Counted from the first letter of the stretch, positions 27,651-38,501 are shown. The stretch: 64,000 bases of DNA from Renibacterium salmoninarum ATCC 33209 (GCF_000018885.1 NC_010168.1:2232001-2296000); one strand, 5' to 3'. The notes: a model not told the origin generated them from the letters alone. A program made the numbers and translations.

Positions 27651-29505
27651 TTAGGCGCGCTGTCGAGCGACCACCGTCATACTGACGCCAAGGCCTAAGA
27701 GGAGCAGCGCAGCCGTAGCGAGCGCCCAGACCAATTCCGGTACGCCGGTCGCGGCGAGCGGCGCCGTGGCCGCAGACGGCGGTGTTACCGGCGGCACCGC
27801 TGGATTGCTGGGTGGGTTCGAGCCGCCGGGTTGAATCGGATCAGTAGGTTGTTTTGCCGTAACGGTAATTTCGATAGTTTGACTCATAGGCGTTGCTGGC
27901 AATTTGCTGAGGTCAACGATCAGATACTCGCCGTCATCTTGGCTACCATTTGGCAGCGTCTTCGGGTGCAGTACATTATGGATTCTTACTGCCGTCGAAA
28001 ACTGCATCGATACCAAAATCATTGTCATTAGAAATCAATAATTTGCGGCCACCGTCAAGCGGGAAAACTCCTTCGATTTTATCGTGGCCAAAGAATGCAC
28101 CACTTGGATTGAGCGAGGTAACCAGGGCGCCCAAGTCCAGCGTCAGCTTCTTGGCGGCAGCTTTGATGCCTGCCGCGGCAAGAGTTGCAGTGGCAGCTTC
28201 AGTCGTAGACTCCCCTACCGTCACTTCAATCGTTTTACCAGCAATGAGCAAGCCGCCCTTGGCCCCGTCATAGCTTGTACCAGCTACAGTAGCTGCCGGG
28301 CCGACGTCGGTCGCGTCTTTGAGGTCGACGTTGTAGAACAGCTTGCGGCCGCCGGGCTGCATAAGACCGTCACGCTCATCGATCAAGAATTCGGTCGCAG
28401 AAAGCGCAGTGATTTCGCTGACCGCATCTTTTGTGCTGCCGGGGTTTTCCAACATCACCAAATATTCATGAACGCTCTGATCGTTAAGGCCTATGGTGAC
28501 GATTCGAGTGGGCGCGACTTTCTTCGCACTGACCCCTTTAGCAAGATCCGGCTGATTCAGCCCGCTCTGCATAATGCCAACCAGCGTGCTGCCGTCCGGG
28601 GTAATAGTCAGCCCCTCCATGCCTTGGTTGGGCGTCCGGTTGGCTAATTTAGCTGGCAGCCCGGCACCGAACGGACTCATTCGGCCGATCTCTCGCCCGT
28701 CAGCAGCGAAATGCACAATAAAAGGGCCGTATTCGTCTGAGACGTAAAACGTGCCATCAGCCATTGCGACTAAACCTTCAGAATCAAGGCCATTTGCCGA
28801 AGCGGGCAGCACATTACCGTTGAGATCTCTGATGGTTTCTCCGGTTGAAGCGCTGGTATTTACTTGACCGTTCATTGGAGTGCCGTCTGCGGCTTTTAGC
28901 GGGATATTTCGAATCAGCGTTGCTTGGCCGTCAATCAGCTGAAACTCGCCAATCGACGGCGTGAAGTCCGCAATGGCCTCGATCTTAAGATTTTTCTCCG
29001 GACCGTCAACGTTCGGACCACGATCGGTCAGCCCGTAAATGAATCCGGGTTTACCGGGTACCGCTACCACGGAGGATCCATAGCCACCCGCAGTAATATT
29101 CGTACCGCTGAAATTTTCCAGTGCTGGCAGCTGAGTGCTGAAAAGCTGCAAGGCATCCGAGCTACTGACGGAAAAGGAGTCTTTGCCGGTGAAGCCTGCC
29201 GCTGGGGTGTACTGGTAATCGCCATTCGAGCTGATGCTGAGATCGCCGTGGCTCGGCTGCGAATGCCCGACGACGGTGGAGCGGTAACCTTCGTTGCCGC
29301 CGAAGGCGTTTGCTTTGACCGCGGTATCTTGCGGCGTGGAAACCTGCACGGGCGAAGCGGCAAAAGCGGTTGATGTACCAAGAGTTGTGAGCGTAGCGAC
29401 AAGTGCTACCGCCACTACCGGTAGGATAATTTGCCGAATTTTAGACCCGGCAGTAAAAGATGGTGAATGAGTGCTTGGCATGCTGAAACGCTGCCATCTT
29501 GGCAT
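27651..29505 (-). pseudogene. Esterase-like phytase-family surface protein, frameshifted near its C-terminus
   Basis: Secreted, wall-attached protein. Signal peptide ends in STAFA (about residue 50), then an Ig/cadherin-like repeat (…GDYQYTPAAGFTGKDSFSVSSSD), then the esterase-like-phytase beta-propeller (GLTDRGPNVDG, LDSEGLVAMADGTFYVSDEYGPFI, GMEGLTITPDG). The frame breaks near 27980-28005, after ISNDNDFGID; the correct continuation (LHPKTLPNGSQDDGEYLIVDL) is in another frame and ends with a Pro-rich linker, a sortase-type LAATG motif, a membrane helix and a basic RQRA tail. Thus the wall-sorting signal is disconnected. One lesion only, so a sequencing error is possible. Confidence 0.85.
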
Positions 29506-29547
29506 GAACGCAATACGCCTAAAAGACGAACTCCAGGTGACTAAAAG

Positions 29548-30132
29548 TCAGGAGATCTTTCGCGATGCCCGAAGCTTGCTGAGCTCATCATCCGGGAATG
29601 ACTGGTCAACGGCATGTTCGCTGGGCAAATCGGAAAGGCTTCCTTCGACTTCGCGCCAAACCTTACCTACAGCAATACCGAATACGCCCTGGCCACCCTG
29701 AACCAAATCAATAACTTCATCAGCCGAGGTGCATTCGTAAACCGAAGCGCCATCGCTCATCAAAGTGATTTGGGCAAGGTCATCGACGCCGCGCTCACGG
29801 AGGTGCTCGACGGCTGAACGAATCTGCTGCAGGGATACTCCAGTGTCCAAGAGTCGCTTGACGACTTTGAGCACCAAAATGTCACGAAAACCGTATAAAC
29901 GCTGAGAACCAGAACCAGCGGCATTGCGCACGGTTGGCTCTACCAGGCCTGTCCTAGCCCAGTAATCGAGTTGCCGATAGGTGATTCCGGCAGCCTTACA
30001 TGCAGTGGGTCCGCGGTAGCCAGCGTCCTCATCCAGGACCGGCAAATCCTCAGTAAAAAGCAGTCCCTGCGCCCCGGCCGGTATGACCGCGGTGGGATTG
30101 ACGGCTTGTTTCAGCTCGCCACCTTCACCCAT
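29548..30132 (-). CDS. MerR-family regulator (Rv1830/ResR-like)
   Basis: DNA-binding regulator, 194 residues. The winged-helix region YRGPTACKAAGITYRQLDYWARTGLVEPTVR (about 38-68) recognises DNA, and GSQRLYGFRDILVLKVVKRLLDTGVSLQQIRSAV forms the wing and start of the dimer helix. The C-terminal half (DGASVYECTSADEVIDLVQGG…) is typical of the mycobacterial Rv1830 family. It lies downstream of a bifunctional nuclease and FtsR, the same order as Rv1828-Rv1830. A GGAGGG site precedes the ATG. Ligand unknown; the family regulates cell-cycle or growth genes in mycobacteria. Confidence 0.9.
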   Translation of the reverse strand: MGEGGELKQAVNPTAVIPAGAQGLLFTEDLPVLDEDAGYRGPTACKAAGITYRQLDYWARTGLVEPTVRNAAGSGSQRLYGFRDILVLKVVKRLLDTGVSLQQIRSAVEHLRERGVDDLAQITLMSDGASVYECTSADEVIDLVQGGQGVFGIAVGKVWREVEGSLSDLPSEHAVDQSFPDDELSKLRASRKIS

Positions 30133-30399
30133 CGGACCCTCCGTCTTTTGTCCATCAAAGTTCCCAGGGAAGGTGCAGTCCGGGCTTCGTCACAACCGAG
30201 CAAAAAACACGGCGATGAAAAATTCATCAAAGTAACTTCTCAACCTAGTGTGACGAAACATCGTCGGACATGCAATGGGAACTGTCTAATTCGACGTTAG
30301 AACCGCGGAGGCCTTTGGTCAAAGATGCCGAAGAAAATCTTCTGGCGTGTCGAAAGTTTCACCTTCTACTTAAAGCTTAGCCCAAGCGTTGAATCTGGC

Positions 30400-30888
30400 T
30401 TAATTTCCAAAATCTTCCGGCTCAAGGTCGTCCAAAAAGGCCCGGAATCTCTCAACTTCCCGCTCTTCACCCTCGGTTGACTCATCGTCGTCAGCATCGC
30501 TGATCCGTACGCCGGCTTCATCCATGACGGAGTCCGCGCACCAAATCGGACAAGCCGCACGCTGGGCCATGGCCAATGCGTCTGAAGCCCGCGAGCCCAC
30601 CACCGTGCCGTCGTCGAGCACCAATTGCGCAAAGAACACGGCATCTTCAACTGAGGTGATGGTGATGTGCGAAAGGCTACGCCCCACAGCGGCCAAGACA
30701 TCAGCCAATAAATCATGAGTCAAGGGTCGCGGCGGCGTAACACCCTGCTGGGCTATTGCGATGGCGCTAGCTTCCGGAGTGCCAATCCAGATTGGCAAAT
30801 GACGATCCCCGTCGATTTCTTTGAGCAGCACTAGCGGTTGGCTAGAAGGCATCTCGATGCGGACCCCTACGAGTTCGAGTTCAACCAT
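30400..30888 (-). CDS. Bifunctional nuclease family (DUF151) protein
   Basis: About 162 residues starting MVELELVGVRIEMPSSQPLVLLKE, with the family core LPIWIGTPEASAIAIAQQG and PRPLTHDLLADVL. The C-terminus is strongly acidic (DADDDESTEGEEREVERF). ATG 30888 follows GGTGGGGG; an earlier GTG lacks a site. Family proteins (mycobacterial Rv1829) sit between two MerR regulators as here. Plant relatives have nuclease activity on RNA and DNA, but bacterial function is not settled. Confidence 0.92.
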   Translation of the reverse strand: MVELELVGVRIEMPSSQPLVLLKEIDGDRHLPIWIGTPEASAIAIAQQGVTPPRPLTHDLLADVLAAVGRSLSHITITSVEDAVFFAQLVLDDGTVVGSRASDALAMAQRAACPIWCADSVMDEAGVRISDADDDESTEGEEREVERFRAFLDDLEPEDFGN

Positions 30889-30910
30889 CTGAACCCCCAC
30901 CTAACACGCC

Positions 30911-31684
30911 TCAGCTATCCATCCGGGCAATATGGCCTTGCACAAGGGCTGAATGCAAGCCGAGGCACAGTTCGCTGATTTCCCGCGCAGCTTCGGCAGC
31001 CCGAGCTTGCGAGGACCCATCCTTACGGGAGACCAACGGTGAAACTGCGCGCTCAACTAAGCCGAACTCACGTTCTGCCGCCGCTTGGAACGGCCGAAGG
31101 TGGCGAGGCTCAAGCCCATGAGCAGCTAAGGCCGTGCAAGCTTTAGCGACCCGCAAACTGTGATCGTCAAAATGATTGTCAACACTGCTGATGAGGCCAA
31201 AGCTCAATAACGACTCGATGAGTTCACTACTAGCCCCGGATTCGATCCGCAGCTGTTCTGCGGTCAACCTGCGTGCTCGGCCAGCTAATTCGGCGGCTAA
31301 CTCAGGATTAACCGGACGTGGCGCGATGGATGCGCTAACGCGGGGCGGTAAGTTTTCTGGCCCTCCGCCCCGATCAATGGCATCAAGGTAGTCACGAATC
31401 ACTTTCAACGGAAGATAGTGATCCCGTTGTAACGCCAACACAAATCGAAGTCGCTCAACATCCGACTCGGAAAACTGTCGATAGCCGGCCGGAGTCCGTT
31501 GCGGGGTAACCAGACCCTTTTCCTCATAGAAACGAATTTGTGAAGCTGTCACCGAGGGAAAGTCTTCGATAAGCTGCGCCAAAACCTCGCCGATATTGAA
31601 AATCACCGGACGAGAGGACGAAGATCTACCCTCACCCAGGCGAGTATCACTCAACTGACGGCGGGCACTTTGCAAACTCATCAA
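30911..31684 (-). CDS. ftsR: MerR-family cell-cycle regulator FtsR (Rv1828-like)
   Basis: Regulator of 257 residues. The MerR DNA-binding domain (about 27-97) reads FNIGEVLAQLIEDFPSV, FYEEKGLVTPQRTPAGYRQFSESDVERLRFVLALQRDHYLPLKVIRDYLD. The C-terminal half resembles the long effector part of Rv1828/FtsR. It lies 6 bases after garA and upstream of the DUF151 gene, the conserved block. In Corynebacterium FtsR activates ftsZ; that role is inferred here from homology and synteny. Confidence 0.92.
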   Translation of the reverse strand: MMSLQSARRQLSDTRLGEGRSSSSRPVIFNIGEVLAQLIEDFPSVTASQIRFYEEKGLVTPQRTPAGYRQFSESDVERLRFVLALQRDHYLPLKVIRDYLDAIDRGGGPENLPPRVSASIAPRPVNPELAAELAGRARRLTAEQLRIESGASSELIESLLSFGLISSVDNHFDDHSLRVAKACTALAAHGLEPRHLRPFQAAAEREFGLVERAVSPLVSRKDGSSQARAAEAAREISELCLGLHSALVQGHIARMDS

Positions 31685-31690
31685 TCAGTC

Positions 31691-32155
31691 CTAGACCGCC
31701 GGGCTGGCGTAAAAGGTCAATCGGAACTTGCCGATCTGCACCTCATTGCCGGTTCGCAAAAGCAAGGAGTCCACCCGATCACCGTTGACATAGGTGCCAT
31801 TGAGGCTACCTGCGTCTACGACCCGGAAGCTTGACCCTTCGCGGCGAAACTCAACATGGCGCCGGGAAACAGTCACGTCATCAAGGAAGACGTCTGCGTC
31901 AGGGTGGCGACCAGCCAAGGTCGTTTCCGAATCGAGCAGAAATCTGGCTCCTTGATTCGGTCCGGAGCGCGCAATCAGCAACGCCGAACCTGCTGGCAGT
32001 GCTTCAACTGCGGAAAGCTCTTCGCTGCTCAAATTTGGCGTAATTACCGGTTCTGCAGCCGCTGACGGCAGATGGATCGACGTCGTCTCGGAAGCAGTGG
32101 GCGTATGAGCCTCTTCCGGCGTCGCATTCAGGGCGTCGCGCTCAGTGCCACCCAT
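31691..32155 (-). CDS. garA: FHA-domain regulator GarA
   Basis: Small phospho-switch protein that controls the tricarboxylic acid cycle/glutamate node by binding 2-oxoglutarate enzymes. The N-terminal tail has the phospho-acceptor ETTSI (about residues 23-27), the site used by PknB/PknG-type kinases. The FHA domain (about 75-140) shows LAGRHPDADVFLDDVTVSRRHVEF and GSLNGTYVNGDRVD, with the phosphothreonine-binding Arg, Ser and Asn present. Length 154 is typical. It lies between gcvH and ftsR; the PASTA kinase at 11727-13814 is a plausible regulator. Confidence 0.95.
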   Translation of the reverse strand: MGGTERDALNATPEEAHTPTASETTSIHLPSAAAEPVITPNLSSEELSAVEALPAGSALLIARSGPNQGARFLLDSETTLAGRHPDADVFLDDVTVSRRHVEFRREGSSFRVVDAGSLNGTYVNGDRVDSLLLRTGNEVQIGKFRLTFYASPAV

Positions 32156-32260
32156 GTTGTTCCCTCCGCATGATGATGATTATTCCTAGCAAATACCTGT
32201 CGAATCACTGCCAATTGCCGCGCGCTTACCCAGCGCACCGCATGATTGCGAGGTATCAGA

Positions 32261-32647
32261 CTACCCTACCTGTTGTTCGTACTCTGAAGCACTGAGCAAG
32301 CTGCCAAATGTGGAAGAATCCTCGAGTTTAATTTCCAACAACCAGCCCTCGCCATACGGGTCCGAGTTGATCAGCGCGGGATCGCTGTCTAGGCCTTCAT
32401 TGCGACCAGAAACTTCCCCGCTCAATGGCGCAAAAATGTCGCTGACGCTTTTCGTCGACTCAACTTCGCCAACTACTTCATTTGCGGTGACCGAGCTAGC
32501 CACCTCAGGTACCTGGACATAAACCACATCACCCAAGGCATCTTGAGCGAAATCGGTGATGCCTACCCGCACCACACCATTAGCATCCGGAGCGGTGATC
32601 CATTCGTGCTCGGCGGTGTAGGACAACTCGGTGGGGATGTTGCTCAT
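32261..32647 (-). CDS. gcvH: Glycine cleavage system H protein
   Basis: Lipoyl carrier of the glycine cleavage complex, 128 residues. The lipoylated Lys is K66 in VGEVESTKSVSDIFAPLSG; the family start YTAEHEWI and the C-terminal GWLLEIKL are present. The other gcv genes are not in the window; isolated gcvH next to garA is the usual arrangement in actinobacteria. Palindromic repeat copy 3 lies 128 bases upstream of its start. Confidence 0.97.
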   Translation of the reverse strand: MSNIPTELSYTAEHEWITAPDANGVVRVGITDFAQDALGDVVYVQVPEVASSVTANEVVGEVESTKSVSDIFAPLSGEVSGRNEGLDSDPALINSDPYGEGWLLEIKLEDSSTFGSLLSASEYEQQVG

Positions 32648-32774
32648 GGAAAGCCTCCAGGTCTAAGCGAGATGTAAAACGAGCTCTGCCACTGCATCAC
32701 TCGTCGAAAAACTATTGCTCCCAGTCAACAGTGCCGCGGCGGTCTAGGGCAAGTGCAATCCAAATCCGATTCGG

Positions 32775-32842
32775 GATAGTAAGACGGCTCCGCGTTAGCA
32801 AGAAAACAGTGCATCTTGCTAACGCGGAGCCGTCTTACTATC
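32775..32842. repeat. Palindromic repeat family, copy 3
   Basis: Perfect 28-base arms (32775-32802 and 32815-32842) around a 12-base loop. It shares the architecture of copies 1 and 2: GATAGTAAG and GTTAGCAAG units 19 bases apart in each arm. Differences from the other copies are compensated in both arms, so the fold is conserved while the sequence drifts. It lies between the gcvH start and the 3' end of the Rpf gene, where it may end Rpf transcription. Confidence 0.9.
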
Positions 32843-32875
32843 GCGGACACGTGGTCAGCGATAAATTAGTGCCTC

Positions 32876-33913
<1,038 letters not shown>

Positions 33914-34780
33914 TCAAACGATCAGCTTTTCTGCCGAAATTCCGCTCTTTTGTGCCATAAGTTTGCCGATGGTACTTCCATAATTGGACGGCATTAGCCT
34001 GGCAATGACATCCAGGAACTTGGCTTCTTTAGTAATCACCAGCCTGTTCTTTCCGGCCGCAACTGCAGCAAGGATTTGCTCAGCAGCAACTCGTGGCTCC
34101 ATAGTCAGCAGTTTGTTGCATGAGCTACGCACATCACCAACCTGCTCCCGGCGCACGTTTTCGCCAATCCGAGCAGCATTGGCAATATTTGTCTTAATTC
34201 CACCGGGGTGTACTTGAAGCACCTTGACGCCCTGATGTGCCAGTTCGGGCCGCAAAGCCTCGGAAAAACCTCGAACACCAAATTTGCTCGATGAATACGC
34301 AGCCTGTCCCGGAACACCAATAATCCCGAACAACGAAGAAAGATTCACCAACTGAGCTGGCGCTGCTTCGAGTAGATCCGGCAAAAATGCCTTAGTCATC
34401 CTGATCGTCGCCCAGAAATTGACGTCCATGACAAACTCGAAATCCGCCAGCGATACATCTTGGAATGCGCCACCAAGAGCCACTCCGGCATTGTTGATCA
34501 ACATGCTCACCCGTCGATGCTGCGATTTAACCGCCTCCGGCAAGGCAGCGATTTGATCCGCATCGCTTAGGTCCACCGCATGCGTGCTGATATTCAACCG
34601 TGGATACTTGGCCCGCAAATCCGCTGCGAGCGCCGCTAGACCCTCTGCGTTCTTATCTATTACGGCAAGGTCGACGCCGCGCAGGGCAAGTCCACGCGCC
34701 AGCGCGTCACCGATTCCACTAGCTGCACCTGTGAGCACCGTAGCTCCAGAGGTATAAGGAAATTCAGACATTTTTGTCAT
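33914..34780 (-). CDS. Short-chain dehydrogenase/reductase
   Basis: NAD(P)-dependent oxidoreductase of the classical SDR fold. The start ATG 34780 overlaps the monooxygenase stop as ATGA. The cofactor motif is TGAASGIGDALARG (about residue 14), INNAGVA the structural motif, and the catalytic residues are Ser in NLSSLFG, Tyr and Lys in AYSSSKFG. The C-terminus resembles fatty-acyl or alcohol SDRs that act with flavin monooxygenases. It is the last and only intact enzyme gene of the three-gene operon. Probable role: alcohol/ketone interconversion before the Baeyer-Villiger step. Confidence 0.92.
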   Translation of the reverse strand: MTKMSEFPYTSGATVLTGAASGIGDALARGLALRGVDLAVIDKNAEGLAALAADLRAKYPRLNISTHAVDLSDADQIAALPEAVKSQHRRVSMLINNAGVALGGAFQDVSLADFEFVMDVNFWATIRMTKAFLPDLLEAAPAQLVNLSSLFGIIGVPGQAAYSSSKFGVRGFSEALRPELAHQGVKVLQVHPGGIKTNIANAARIGENVRREQVGDVRSSCNKLLTMEPRVAAEQILAAVAAGKNRLVITKEAKFLDVIARLMPSNYGSTIGKLMAQKSGISAEKLIV

Positions 34781-36372
34781 ACCGCTTTCTCGATGAAATT
34801 CTTGCTGGACGAGGAATTTTGGCCGAATGTGTGCTTGCTGACGAACTGGAAACTTCGCGCATCGAAATTGCCTAGCAATCTGCGGAAAGCGGCCGCCCGG
34901 TCTGGCCATAGCGTGGTGTTCTTTCCGTTACTGGAAAGGTAGTAACTCGAGCAGCCGCCGCGTACCCAAACCAACCGCTTCATCCGCTTCTGAATCCATT
35001 CGTTGTATCCGGCTTGCGCCTGTGCACTTGGCACCAATCCCACCGCGCCGCGCCGCTTGGTGTGCTTGAGGGCTGCTAGTACATAGCGAACCTGCGCCTC
35101 GATCATGTAGATGATCGAATTATGACCGAGCGCGGTATTCGGCCCCACGATCAGGAACAGGTTGGGGTATCCCGCAACCATCGTGCCGCGATGTGCCTCA
35201 AAGTCTGCACCCCAACGTTCGGCCTACGAAATTCCGTCACCATCCCGGATCAGCCCGGCAATCTTGGGCTGAGTTGCCACAAAACCGGTACCATCAATCA
35301 GCACATCAACGGGATGCTCCACGCCATCTTCGGTGACGATGCCGGTCTCGGTAATACGTTGGATCGACTCCGTAACCAGTTCAACATTGGGTTGCTGAAC
35401 TGCTTTGAAATAGTCATCAGAAATCAGAATCCGCTTGCAACCAATCCGGTAATCCGGGGTGAGCTTGGCGCGCAGTTGTGGATCCTTGACCTTCCGCTCC
35501 AAGTAGCTGAGTGCAAAATCCTGCATGACTTTGTTGAATCGTGGTGTGGTGAAGCCCAAATGTCGAGTTTCTAAGATTCGAAACTTTCGCTGCCGATCGA
35601 TTTTTTGCAGGATCGGGTATTTGACGAAAAGTTCCCTACGGCGCTCGCTCGTCGGATGCCAACCTCGTGGAGTGATCCAAGGCGCTGTCCGCTGGAACAC
35701 GGTCAGCTCGCCAGCGATCTTCTGAAGATGCGGGACAAACTGGATGGCACTGGCACCGGCGCCAATCACTGCAATTCGCTTGCCTGCTAGTTCAACGCTG
35801 TGATCCCACTGCGCCGAATGGAAGGCGGTGCCTTTGAAGCTCGCTAGACCCGCAATTTCGGGCCACTTTGGCGTAATGAGCGGCCCGTGCCCCGAGATCA
35901 GGTAGCGAGCGTGTACCGTGCCGCGATTGGTTTCAATACGCCAATGCTGCGCGATCGGATCCCAATCTGCACCCTGCAATTCGGTACCGAAGCTAATGGT
36001 GCAATTTGGCACGTTCGGCAGTTCGACGTCGTCCATCGCCTTGTCGGTCGGCTCGCCATGTTTTGGCGCCAGCAGTCCAAACTGTGCGGCTACCCGTCGC
36101 AAATAGGCCAAAATTTCTGGCTGCGAGGCGTAATTGCTCGACCAATAAGGGTTTGGTCTGAAGGAGAACGAATAGAGATCGCTGGGAATATCGCAAGCGC
36201 AGCCGGGGTACGTGTTGTCTCGCCAGGTGCCGCCAACGGTGTTGCCACGTTCCAACACAATGAAATCCCGGCGACCTTTTCTGACCAGTTCACACGCCAC
36301 CCCTAAGCCGGAAAATCCGCTACCCACAATGGCAATTTCGATGTGCAGTTCAGCTGGCTTCAGATCAGTCAT
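34777..36372 (-). pseudogene. Baeyer-Villiger-type FAD monooxygenase, nonsense-interrupted
   Basis: Flavoprotein monooxygenase of the EthA/BVMO group, 531 codons in one frame with a single TAG at 35224-35226. FAD motif IVGSGFSGLGVACELVRKG is at about residue 11; the BVMO fingerprint appears as FKGTAFHSAQWDH (about 157-169); the NADP motif is VIGAGASAIQFVPHL. The stop falls in …GDGIS-stop-AERWG, where homologues have Ser-Leu-Ala; TTG to TAG is the simplest origin. Sequence after the stop (HRGTMVAGYPNLFLIVGPNTALGHNSI) is well preserved, so the loss is recent. A separate C-terminal product is unlikely to work. Confidence 0.9.
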
Positions 36373-36425
36373 GGTGGCTACTCGCTAAAAAAGGTTCGAC
36401 GACGGCCAGGAACGCTTCGGGCACC

Positions 36426-37223
36426 TCAGGTCTGTGGCATATGCCCCACTCGTTGAAAAAGGTGATGTTGTGCCTGCGGCAGCTCACGCTTGGCATTCTC
36501 CATATGTGTGGCCGGCAAGATCTTGTCGTGCGTACCCCAAATCACCAACGTTGGCTTACCCAGGGCTTTGAATTGGTCCAGCAGCGTCCGTCGCCACGCT
36601 TCGTGGACTCCTCGAAAACTTCCTAGGAAGCGCGCAGTTTCTTCTAGAGCACGAACCGCATTCGGTTGGCTAAGCATGTCGAACCCCAGCTGGATTCGCT
36701 CACTTGTCACAATGCGCTGGTCCCGGTAGAGCGAACGTTCTACATTTTTCGCCATGACCATCGAAGGCATCAGTAATTTGGGGCCAATAACAGGAATGTC
36801 TAAGGCTCGGATAGCGATAGTGACGGTTTTGCCAAACCCGGCACTGTTGACCAAAGCCACCCGGTCTACGCGCCCTGGTTGCGCAACGGCAGCCTGCATG
36901 ATCACCGCGCCGCCTAGTGAATTGCCTACTAGACGTACTGGCTCTTACACCCCGGCAGCGTCGAGAAAACCCCAAAGGTACTCCGCCAGGCTGTCCAGCG
37001 TGTACTCCGGGATATCGTCAGAGAAGCCAAATCCGGCCAGATCGGGCGCAAGTACCCAATAGTGCTTTGACAGCGGGTCAATCACTTGGCCCCAGTCTTC
37101 AAGACTGCGGATGATCCCGTGCAGTAACAACAGTGGCGGCCCCTCGCCAACGTCAATGTAGCGAGTACTTCGACCGTTGATCGAAATTCGCTTCACGTCC
37201 GGTCCAATTGGCAAAACTGGCAT
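36426..37223 (-). pseudogene. Alpha/beta hydrolase, nonsense-interrupted
   Basis: First gene of the TetR-controlled operon. ATG 37223 has a GGAGAGG site. The oxyanion region (LLLLHGIIRSLEDWG) and DLAGFGFSD are intact, then TAA at 36945-36947 stops the frame seven codons before the nucleophile elbow GNSLGG. The frame continues without shift to 36426, including Asp in WGTHDKILP and His in RVGHMPQT. Thus the truncated product lacks every catalytic residue. Likely former role: opening of esters or lactones made by the downstream monooxygenase. Confidence 0.88.
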
Positions 37224-37248
37224 TTAGAACCTCTCTCCATCGAGTGTC

Positions 37249-37279
37249 AATACATAATGTATTCAAAACATTCTGTATT
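37249..37279. promoter_or_regulatory. TetR operator: tandem ACATNNTGTATT sites
   Basis: Two 12-base units, ACATAATGTATT (37252-37263) and ACATTCTGTATT (37268-37279), stand 4 bases apart in the 71-bp gap between the divergent hydrolase and tetR genes. The first extends to a 15-base palindrome AATACATAATGTATT (37249-37263). Placement between divergent start codons is classical for TetR autoregulation. Confidence 0.75.
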
Positions 37280-37294
37280 GGATAGACTCTGGCC

Positions 37295-37912
37295 ATGATC
37301 GGCACCGAAAAAATTCCCCGACGCAGATCCGAGACTCGTAAACGCCTCCTCGAGGCCGCCGGCAAAATATTGCTAGAACACGGCATTCAAAGAGCGAGCA
37401 TCGAAGAGATCTGCGAGCGAGCCGGCTACACCCGCGGCGCCTTTTACTCGAATTTCAGCTCTGTTGATGACCTATTTTTTGCGCTTTATGACTACAACGT
37501 GGGCATCTATCTAGAGCGCCTCGAAGAAGCGCTCACCCAGCCCGCAACCCCAACGGACGTTCGTGAAATCGTGAGTAGCGTCTTATCGCTGCTACCGCTA
37601 GGGAACACCTGGCAATTACTCAATGCCGAATTCGCGGCTCAAGCAATGCGTAATCCAGCAGCAGCCCAAGCCTTAGCCGAACATCGAGGGCGACTACGCG
37701 AACGCTTGGAGCCGATGTGGCTAGCCGCCATCAAACGCACGGGCAGGCGCCCCACGGTGCCGCTCACCACATTGGTCAGAATTGTCATGGCCGTCTATGA
37801 CGGTGCCATGACGCATTCACGCTTTCCTGAATCTCCAGCACTCGAACCCAGTGATTTGATCCCTTTGGCGCTGCAATGTGTATTTGAGGCTTTGACGCAG
37901 GAAGAAATATGA
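37295..37912 (+). CDS. TetR-family transcriptional regulator
   Basis: Repressor of 205 residues. The helix-turn-helix lies at about residues 12-55 (RLLEAAGKILLEHGIQRASIEEICERAGYTRGAFYSNFSSVDDLFFALYD). The C-terminal ligand domain is unremarkable. It is divergent from the hydrolase/monooxygenase/SDR operon, with a double operator-like repeat in between, so it very likely represses that operon and itself. The ligand may be a ketone, alcohol or lipid processed by those enzymes. The regulator is intact although two of its target genes are broken. Confidence 0.92.
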   Translation: MIGTEKIPRRRSETRKRLLEAAGKILLEHGIQRASIEEICERAGYTRGAFYSNFSSVDDLFFALYDYNVGIYLERLEEALTQPATPTDVREIVSSVLSLLPLGNTWQLLNAEFAAQAMRNPAAAQALAEHRGRLRERLEPMWLAAIKRTGRRPTVPLTTLVRIVMAVYDGAMTHSRFPESPALEPSDLIPLALQCVFEALTQEEI

Positions 37913-38501
37913 CGTGTTAGTAAAAGTATAACCAGAAGGTTATCCGGTCGGATATTGCAATTACACTCAGGGTCTAGTAGACATGAAATGTATTTAAGCT
38001 GATTGAAATGACTTTGATACAGTCACAAATCGCAATGGCTGCTGGCAATTTTCCGTCGTTGAACTTATACGATACTTTCATCGGAATTGACCCGAAAAAT
38101 TCTCTCATGTAACGAATATCACATGGCTGATAAATTACTGTTGAGCCACTAAATCAGGCGCTCCCACCTTCGAGCTAACCACACCCATGCGCCAATCAGG
38201 CCCGGTAGCTCAAGGAGTAGCGGCACTCTCGAGCATTTATGCAACAAATTGTCGCTTAATAATATTGAATCGCTTATCGCAATTAACTTCGCAAAAAAAT
38301 ATGCCAGATGTATTTCAATATATTTCAGATTTAATAACTTTGAGCACCTAACAGGTAAACAAGACGTACATCCTTCAATCACCGCTTGACGCATGGAATT
38401 ATGACTCTACAATAAAGATTGCAGTAAGCAGGAGATTATTTTCTTCGCTAAACGCCTTTGCCGGTTAACTTTTTTACATTGGAGCCTTTCGGCATCCAGG
38501 G
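37913..38501 (+). other. AT-rich 589-bp region upstream of the synthase operon
   Basis: No gene I can support; an 81-codon minus-strand frame (38149-38394) shows no family features. The region is visibly richer in A/T than its surroundings. A 16-base palindrome ATAACCAGAAGGTTAT (37928-37943) lies just after tetR and may be a weak terminator or a binding site. The promoter of the synthase operon must lie here, probably in the last 150 bases. Confidence 0.6.

Noticed and set aside
38149..38394. 81-codon minus-strand gene upstream of the synthase operon
   Set aside because: AT-rich chance frame without a ribosome site or recognisable domain; possibly a remnant but not supportable.
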